This document shows, one piece after another, positions 57,599-64,000 of a stretch of DNA of 64,000 nucleotides. Below the pieces are notes generated by a model. It worked only from the letters and a program-made list of their open reading frames with translations, was not told where the DNA came from and searched no databases. Origin of the DNA: Liolophura sinensis (lineage: Eukaryota; Mollusca; Polyplacophora; Chitonida; Chitonidae); assembly GCF_032854445.1 (NCBI RefSeq), contig NC_088304.1, positions 8,073,704 through 8,137,703 of the forward strand, written 5' to 3'. The position numbers and the translations under genes are program-made. Position 1 is the first letter of the stretch. Each line of letters opens with the position of its first letter.

Positions 57599-57671
57599 CT
57601 GAAGAAGAAGACTTCACGCTGTGTTTCATCCACCTTGTATTTGGCACACACATACAGGGCATTCTCCACAT
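57599..57671 (-). CDS. RMND1: RMND1 copy 2, exon 3
   Basis: 73 bases, identical to copy 1 in the bases compared. Confidence 0.9.
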
Positions 57672-58659
57672 CTGAAGATAAAAACACCTTTCTGTTCAAT
57701 ATTATTTCTTTTTACAGCAATAACTGGATATGCAATATGTGCATTACAATTTTTACATCATAATCCAGACTTTTCTGCTGCAAAACAACAGTAAGATTTA
57801 TTAATGAAGGTACCCTAATTACTTATATTATGCACGTTTTTAAAATCATATAGGAGACAAAACTACATCGGTTGAACTGGCTGATTTCAGGGCTTCACAA
57901 AAAGTACAACTTTATCAGTCTACACAAAGTAATGCCCCCAGAATTTGCTTGAATAAACACCTTCGAAACATGTGAAAAGTTTGAAGAATAAAGGTAACAA
58001 TGAAATTAGGCTTGGGCACGCAAAAATGATCTTTAACTACTATGGCAGCACAAGTTAAAAACATAATCTGAAACGACTGCTCTGAGGAAGAGACCGCTGG
58101 AAGAATCTGAATTACGTGCCAAACATTGCTGGGACCAAGATGAGGAGACACAAATGCGTGAGTTAATTGATCAAGGCCTGGTTTCTGTTTAATATGAACA
58201 TATTTTATTGTGCTGAACAAAGGGATTGGGAAAAGGTCTGGCTTGGGATGTAATACCCAGCAATTCCCATCAAACCCACAGCTGTCATGGTGAAGTTGAT
58301 GGACATTCACAGGAAAGGTTAAATATGTATGTACATGTACATGTAACTGTATGCTAGGGATTTCATATCATACTTAAACAATTTTTCAGTTATATGGTCA
58401 CGAGGTTTTTGTACATATAGGCTGTGCCCTCTGGTGACAGGACAAGTCCATGTGCTGCTACCACTGATATATCCTGCCCAAGACACCAGACACCCTACCC
58501 AGTCACATTATACTAACACCCGGCCAACCACTCCTGTTTCCTTGCTCTAAACTCTCAGTGCTGAGTTCCAAGTGAATTTCTACATCTTTATATCCCAACT
58601 AAAATTGGAGGAATCATTTGTATTACATACATTTGTATTAAAACACTAGAGAGAATCTG

Positions 58660-60350
58660 TCAACACCTAACCTTCAGGCAGACTTAAGGGGAGACAGAGG
58701 CCCTAACGTTCTAAAACACTGTAGGGAAAGTGTTAACACCTAACTGTCAAACAGATTTGAGACAAAATAAAGGCCTGCTGTTCTAAAATACTGTAGAGAA
58801 GGTGTTTACACCTAACCTTCAGTCAGGCTTGAGCCAAAACAGTTAGGCGGCTGTTCTAAAACACTACAGAGAAAGTGTTAATGTCTAACCTTCCGGCAGA
58901 CTTGAGATGAGACAGAGGTCCTGTTGTTCTAAAACACTGTAGAAAAAGTGTTACCACCTAACCTTCCGGCACACTTGAGATGAGATTGAGGCCCTCCTGT
59001 TCTAAAACACTGTAGAAAAAGTGTTACCACCTAACCTTCTGGCACACTTGAGACGAAATAGAGGTCCTGCTGTTCTAAAACACTGTAGAACAAGTGTGAC
59101 CACCTAACCTTCGGGCAGACTTGAGACGAGATAGAGGCCCTGTTGTTCTAAAACACTGTAGAAAAAGTGTTACCACCTAGCCTTCGGGCAGACTTGAGAC
59201 GAGATAGAGGTCCTCCTGTTCTAAATCACTGTAGAAAAAGTGTTAACACCTACCCTTCCGGCACACTTGAGACGAGACAGAGGCCCTGCTGTTCTAAAAA
59301 ACTGTAGAAAAAGTTTTAACACCTAACCTTCGGGCAGACTTGAGACGAGATAGAGTGAGTGCTTGGGGTTTAACGTCGTACTCAACAACTGAGACGAGAT
59401 AGAGGCCCTGCTGTTCTAAAACACTGTAGAAAAAGTGTTAACACCTAACCTTCGGGCAGGCTTGAGACGAGATAGAGGTCCTGCTGTTCTAAAACACTGT
59501 AGAAAAAGTGTTACCACCTAACCTTCGGGCAGACTTGAGACGAGATAGAGGCCCTCCTGTTCTAAAACACTGTAGAAAAAGTGTTAACACCTAACCTTCG
59601 GGCAGACTTGAGACGAGATAGAGTGAGTGCTTGGGGTTTAACGTCGTACTCAACAACTGAGACGAGATAGAGGCCCTGCTGTTCTAAAACACTGTAGAAA
59701 AAGTGTTAACACCTAACCTTCGGGCAGGCTTGAGACGAGATAGAGGTCCTGCTGTTCTAAAACACTGTAGAAAAAGTGTTACCACCTAACCTTCGGGCAG
59801 ACTTGAGACGAGATAGAGGCCCTCCTGTTCTAAAACACTGTAGAAAAAGTGTTAACACCTAACCTTCCGGCAGACTTGAGACGAGACAGAGGCCCTCCTC
59901 TTCTAAAACACTGTAGAAAAAGTGTTAACACCTAACCTTCGGGCAGACTTGAGATGAGATAGAGGCCCTCCTGTTCTAAAAAACTGTAGAAATAGTGTTA
60001 CCACCTAACCTTCAGGCAGACTTGAGACGAGACAGAGGTCCTGCTGTTCTAAAACACAGTAGAAGAAGTGTTACCATCTAACCTTCGGGCAGACTTGAGA
60101 CGAGATAGAGGCCCTGCTGTTCTAAAACACTGTAGAAAAAGTGTTACCACCTAACCTTCGGGCAGACTTGAGACGAGATAGAGGCCCTGCTGTTTTAAAT
60201 CACTGTAGAACAAGTGTTACCACCTAACCTTCGGGCAGACTTGAGATGAGATAGAGGCCCTCCTGTTCTAAAACACTGCAGAAAAAGTGTTAACCCCTAA
60301 CCTTTGGGCAGACTTGAGACGAGATAGAGGCCCTGCTGTTCTAATGCTGT
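58660..60350. repeat. 73-bp exon 2 donor array, second copy, about 23 units
   Basis: Same unit as at 40105-41480. The SINE family 2 tail fragment occurs twice here (about 59353 and 59621), because a block of about 268 bases was duplicated after the fragment arrived. Confidence 0.93.
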
Positions 60351-60413
60351 GCTCAAATCTTCCAGGTGATACTCCTCTGATGTGGCATAAGCTGTCACCT
60401 CATACACTTGGTC
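60302..60413 (-). CDS. RMND1: RMND1 copy 2, exon 2
   Basis: 112 bases, open. The last full codon is aaa (Lys) instead of gaa (Glu), next to the donor. Confidence 0.9.
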
Positions 60414-61068
60414 CTGACACAACAAACAGAATTCAGGACTTTTGTCAAGACACAGTTTATTCAACTGGTACACTTCTGATGAACTCCTTGGCAACCCCCA
60501 AATGAACAACAGGCATTTTCACCTAAAGTTTGGTATATAAAAATCCATTTTTTTTCAGCACATAAAGGCATTAAAATGATAATTTTGAGATCAATACTTA
60601 AATTTTGCTGATAAGAAATTAACCTAACTCTACAAAAAAATATTAAGCAGCCATGTAATGAATCAATTAGAATCAGGCAAAATGGTTAACTTGAAAAATT
60701 TTAAACTTCAGGTGAAAACAAAGTAATAGGTCTACATGATAATTGTCAACACACACACACAAAAAATGCATAAAACCAGCCTCATTATCTAGAGATTTTA
60801 AATGCCATATTACTCAGATTAATAAACTGTTTATAAATATTTTTCACACTTTAACAGTATATACAGGGGTGGTTAATTATGTATATATAATAAATATAGA
60901 TACTAATCTTTTAGCAATAATTAATCCTCATTTAACTCTACAGAATCTCTTAATGCCACTAATATACATGGTTAACACCTAGAGCTTACAGTTAAAATGT
61001 GCAACAAATAAGAGTGACTTGTGGCAGCGCTTCACTGACTTCTACAGACAAAACCTAACAACAAATAC

Positions 61069-61453
61069 CTTGTCCCTAGATCTTGACACAGCCACTTTCT
61101 TCTTAGCGGGTCTCTTTGCTATCACAGCTTGTACATTTTTCTGTATGCTGTTTGCTATGGGAGGGGCGAATAACTCTGTTGTGGAGTTGAAAAGCCTTAC
61201 ACACCCAACAGAAATCCGAGTCTGTAGAAATGGTTCCGAAGCTCTCAGTAAACCGTTTCCAGCATTTTCAGTCCGTGTATAACAAGACCCAAACCGACAT
61301 ATATTTGTATATAATGGTGGACGATATATGCAGGCTTTTAGCCATAGCCTTGCTGGCTTTATCAACGTCTGAAGCGGCTTCATCTCTGGGTTCCTGCTTA
61401 ACCTCTGTGTTATAACAGACGATCTCCTTCACGACTGGACATTTTACTCTTAT
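61069..61453 (-). CDS. RMND1: RMND1 copy 2, coding exon 1 (start codon at 61383)
   Basis: The 105-codon coding part is identical to that of copy 1; 70 bases of 5'UTR follow on the minus-strand upstream side to the acceptor before 61453. Confidence 0.85.
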
Positions 61454-63878
61454 CTGGAAAAGAATAATGGTTAAATAAGCTTACAAATTCATCTTTCCAA
61501 CAATGAAAATGTCTAGAATTGTACATCTAGTATTATTTGCATAGTCTAATCACAATCTACATCTAAGTCATTTATCCTTTATAAATTATACTTACATACC
61601 ACACATATACATGTATGCCATAACTCAAACAGCCAAATCTCATACGTGATAAGTGAAATAATCATTTATGCATTTAAACAGATTTAAATTAAGAAACATA
61701 TGCCACACTCAGCACTGTTTTCAAAAATATTTCACATATACATGATATACCACAGCAGTTGGTGTCACAGGTGGAGGAAACTACATCAAAGTCTAACGAA
61801 TCTTCCCCACGTGTAATGAACACATATTGATGATGGGATCAATCAATCAGCCATAGCAAGGCTATGGCTAAAAGCCTGCATCAAAAACACAACCTGATGA
61901 GTTGTGATCACATGCAGCTACAGTAACTACATCAAAAACTGCAGTGGTAAAGGACAAAAGTCTGGTAATGGCCGTAATTTTACATTAAAAATGACGCTGA
62001 AGCAGCAGACTGACGCTCAAGTTAGTGTGTTAGGTAAGGTCATGATCCATTATGAGTACAGCTAACAAGACATGTAGGCTGTACACTGTGTCTCAGTGCA
62101 AGACTCCTAAAAACTGCATGAGTGAGGGTCATAATATGCAAATAATCTTATGCATCTTGTTTTACTAAACTACAACTCTTCTGCACAGAAAAGGGGCAAA
62201 ATATCGCACAACACATTCGATTACATTTCACATTATATCTGGGCCGCTCAAATCAGAGCTACACATACTGGCGAATAGACAGGGAAAGACAGTGTTATAA
62301 TACTGTGTTATGTCTGAATTTTAAAATAGCACATCAATTGTTTTGAAACCGTATTCTACAGTGAAGTAAAAGTATGAAGTGCCTGATGCTTTTTGACTAA
62401 CAAGGAACTGTCACAAAAAAAATGTCTCCATCGTGACAGCTGCTAGTAGAGCACAAAAGCGAGATATCATGGAATTACCACTTGTATACGCCATGGTTGA
62501 GATAAAAAAAAATCCAGAAGAATAGTTGCAAAGCTGTTGGCGAATGTAATTTGACAGGTAAGTTTTGGCTCATATTTCAGTTCCCTCACAGAAATTTTAG
62601 TATGGATGTCTGCTCGGCTGCGAACTAGACCTTAACCAATATTAAAAGTTCACAGCTGATTTCCTGGCTAGGTAACATTACTGAATATTTGTTCTTGAAT
62701 GTAGTTTCTTCAACATCAGTTTATTGGTCCCTCATTTCACCGTTCAGGACAAAAATCAGATAGAGTGTAAATATAAATGCAGTGCTTGGAGGCTTCTTGG
62801 GAATCGTCTCAGATTCTCACATCAGACTTGTTCTGAATTAAATTTGGCTGATGTAACGCCAGGTATCTTAGTGGTTGGAGTTGGAATTTATCTAGTTTCC
62901 ACTATAGTTTCATGCTTGTTTGGACTTACTAGTGATGACACATGGGAACACCTACCTGGAATTGATAGCTGAGACGACTGTGACTACGGACAGACAAATT
63001 ATTTGGTGCCCAGCAGTGGTATACTGAAGCCAGGAAGGGAAGTACGGAGGTGTTCAAGGTAAGCTTATGTAACAAGACAGGGCTGTGATAGTATGCGTAT
63101 CACAGCCCTACAGAGCTACAGGTATCTACGCTTTTGTTAGCAGAGAAGCAGACGACGAAAAATCTGTCTGAGATTACCAGGTGAATAAACATGACCAGTG
63201 AGGTGACATCCCAGCAGTCGTACACAGAATACTTCCCCTGTTTAAGATTTGTCAAGTGTTTAGTTTTCTGCAGAGAGGGTGACAAATAATGACCAAACAA
63301 ACACACTTACCCCACATCTTTCTGCTTTGTGGGGGCTGGCATCTTGGCTAGAACGCATACGCAACAGGTTACCTTGCTGATTGGATGAAATGCATGACGA
63401 TCAAGGGGGATAACCTTTACGCCGTGTGGCTCAAGGGGAAATACTCATGATTGATCCGGAGAAACCCGCGATTTCTCATCAAGTGAAATCCAGTTGTAAC
63501 ATCTATTTATAAAATGCTGACGCATAGGACATATTTGTGAATTTTGCCAAGCTGGAGTGCATAAAGCTATAAAAGGCTCTTGAAAATGCAAATGGACAGA
63601 ACTAGAACGGAAATGTGACTGTGTGGACAATAAAAATAGAATTTTGACAAACCCATCATTTTTTAAGCTTAAGAAAACCTAGTTTAGCTGAGTGAATACT
63701 CATGAAAAGTGTTAAACTCATGAAAAAGGCCAGTGGAAGCATTCTCAACTTCCTGTAGTTGCCTGACAAAACCGAACAACAGCTGCTAACCAAAATACAG
63801 TAGGATTGTGGGCGAACATGTAGATTGAGGTCTTCACTAAGAGAGATATCCACAACCAGTGATCCAGGACAGGCCTGG
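61454..63878. other. Copy 2 of the RMND1 5' intron, 5'UTR exon and upstream region
   Basis: Collinear with 42583-45015 with small differences. The probable 5'UTR exon lies at about 63311-63350 (donor gtaagt at 63310). Nothing new relative to copy 1. Confidence 0.6.
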
Positions 63879-64000
63879 CCCTGGGATCACGAAGAGATCT
63901 CAGACTTATGTCAAAATTTCAGTCATTAAACTTGGTATGTTCCTTTCAGTTATTTTAACTGAAATTTGTTTTAGAGTAACATACCCCGAATTTATGCTGT
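63879..64000. mobile_element. Second copy of the candidate MITE, cut by the window end
   Basis: Starts with ccctgggatcacgaagagat ct exactly as at 45016. The right terminal repeat lies outside the window. Confidence 0.5.

Larger units (their letters stand above)
48583..61383 (-). pseudogene. RMND1: Second RMND1 copy, lacking exon 10 and with indels in exons 7-9
   Basis: Exons at 61069-61383, 60302-60413, 57599-57671, 57045-57084, 56190-56290, 54514-54703, 50251-50324, 49922-50041 and 48583-48700 correspond one-to-one to the first copy, and introns match too. Exons 1-6 are open, with few changes (for example Glu to Lys at the end of exon 2, Ala to Thr in exon 6). Exon 7 has three one-base losses, exon 8 one loss and exon 9 one gain, all in short homopolymers. 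Exon 10 is not found and would fall in or before the gap. I infer a retained haplotype or unpolished contig; a true recent pseudogene is the alternative. Confidence 0.8.

Overview
Organism: an intron-rich, repeat-rich animal nuclear scaffold, most likely a mollusc. The reasons are a CBM39-GH16 beta-1,3-glucan-binding protein gene with its catalytic residues intact, many tRNA-derived SINEs, and minisatellites in most introns. I cannot name the species. There are no bacterial operons, CRISPR arrays or viral genes. Nearly all long open frames are translations of tandem repeats. || Layout: (1) 1-4150 is upstream sequence with a 76-bp and a 68-bp tandem array. (2) A TATA box at 4156 and a probable 5'UTR exon lead into a complete plus-strand gene, 6491-29985: 13 coding exons, 500 codons, for a secreted GNBP/LGBP-type protein (signal peptide, CBM39, linker, GH16), with a polyadenylation signal at 30053. 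Its intron 8 holds a 7.6-kb array of about 128 60-bp units. (3) 30.1-31.5 kb is intergenic. (4) 31564-44.5 kb is a complete minus-strand RMND1 gene (10 coding exons, 412 codons, DUF155, mitochondrial), convergent with the first gene. (5) 44.5-47.4 kb holds a candidate MITE, two short arrays and SINE pieces, ending in a 200-N gap (47446-47645). (6) 47646-64000 is a second RMND1 copy, introns included. It lacks the last coding exon and carries single-base homopolymer indels in exons 7-9. It is probably an uncollapsed haplotype or an unpolished contig rather than a real tandem paralogue. || Main observation: at least seven minisatellites in the two genes are built from the exon-intron junction beside them. 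They are the glucan-binding gene donors of exons 3, 5 and 8 and the acceptor of exon 4, and the RMND1 donors of exons 2 and 5 and the acceptor of exon 9. Each unit carries a piece of exon plus its splice site, so the introns contain dozens to about a hundred decoy splice sites. Splice-junction tandem duplication is a proposed route to intron gain. Finding it repeatedly in two unrelated adjacent genes is the most unusual feature here. || The two genes have no evident functional link. One acts in extracellular glucan recognition or digestion, the other in mitochondrial translation. All exon models come from reading frame, splice consensus and recalled family similarity; no search was run.
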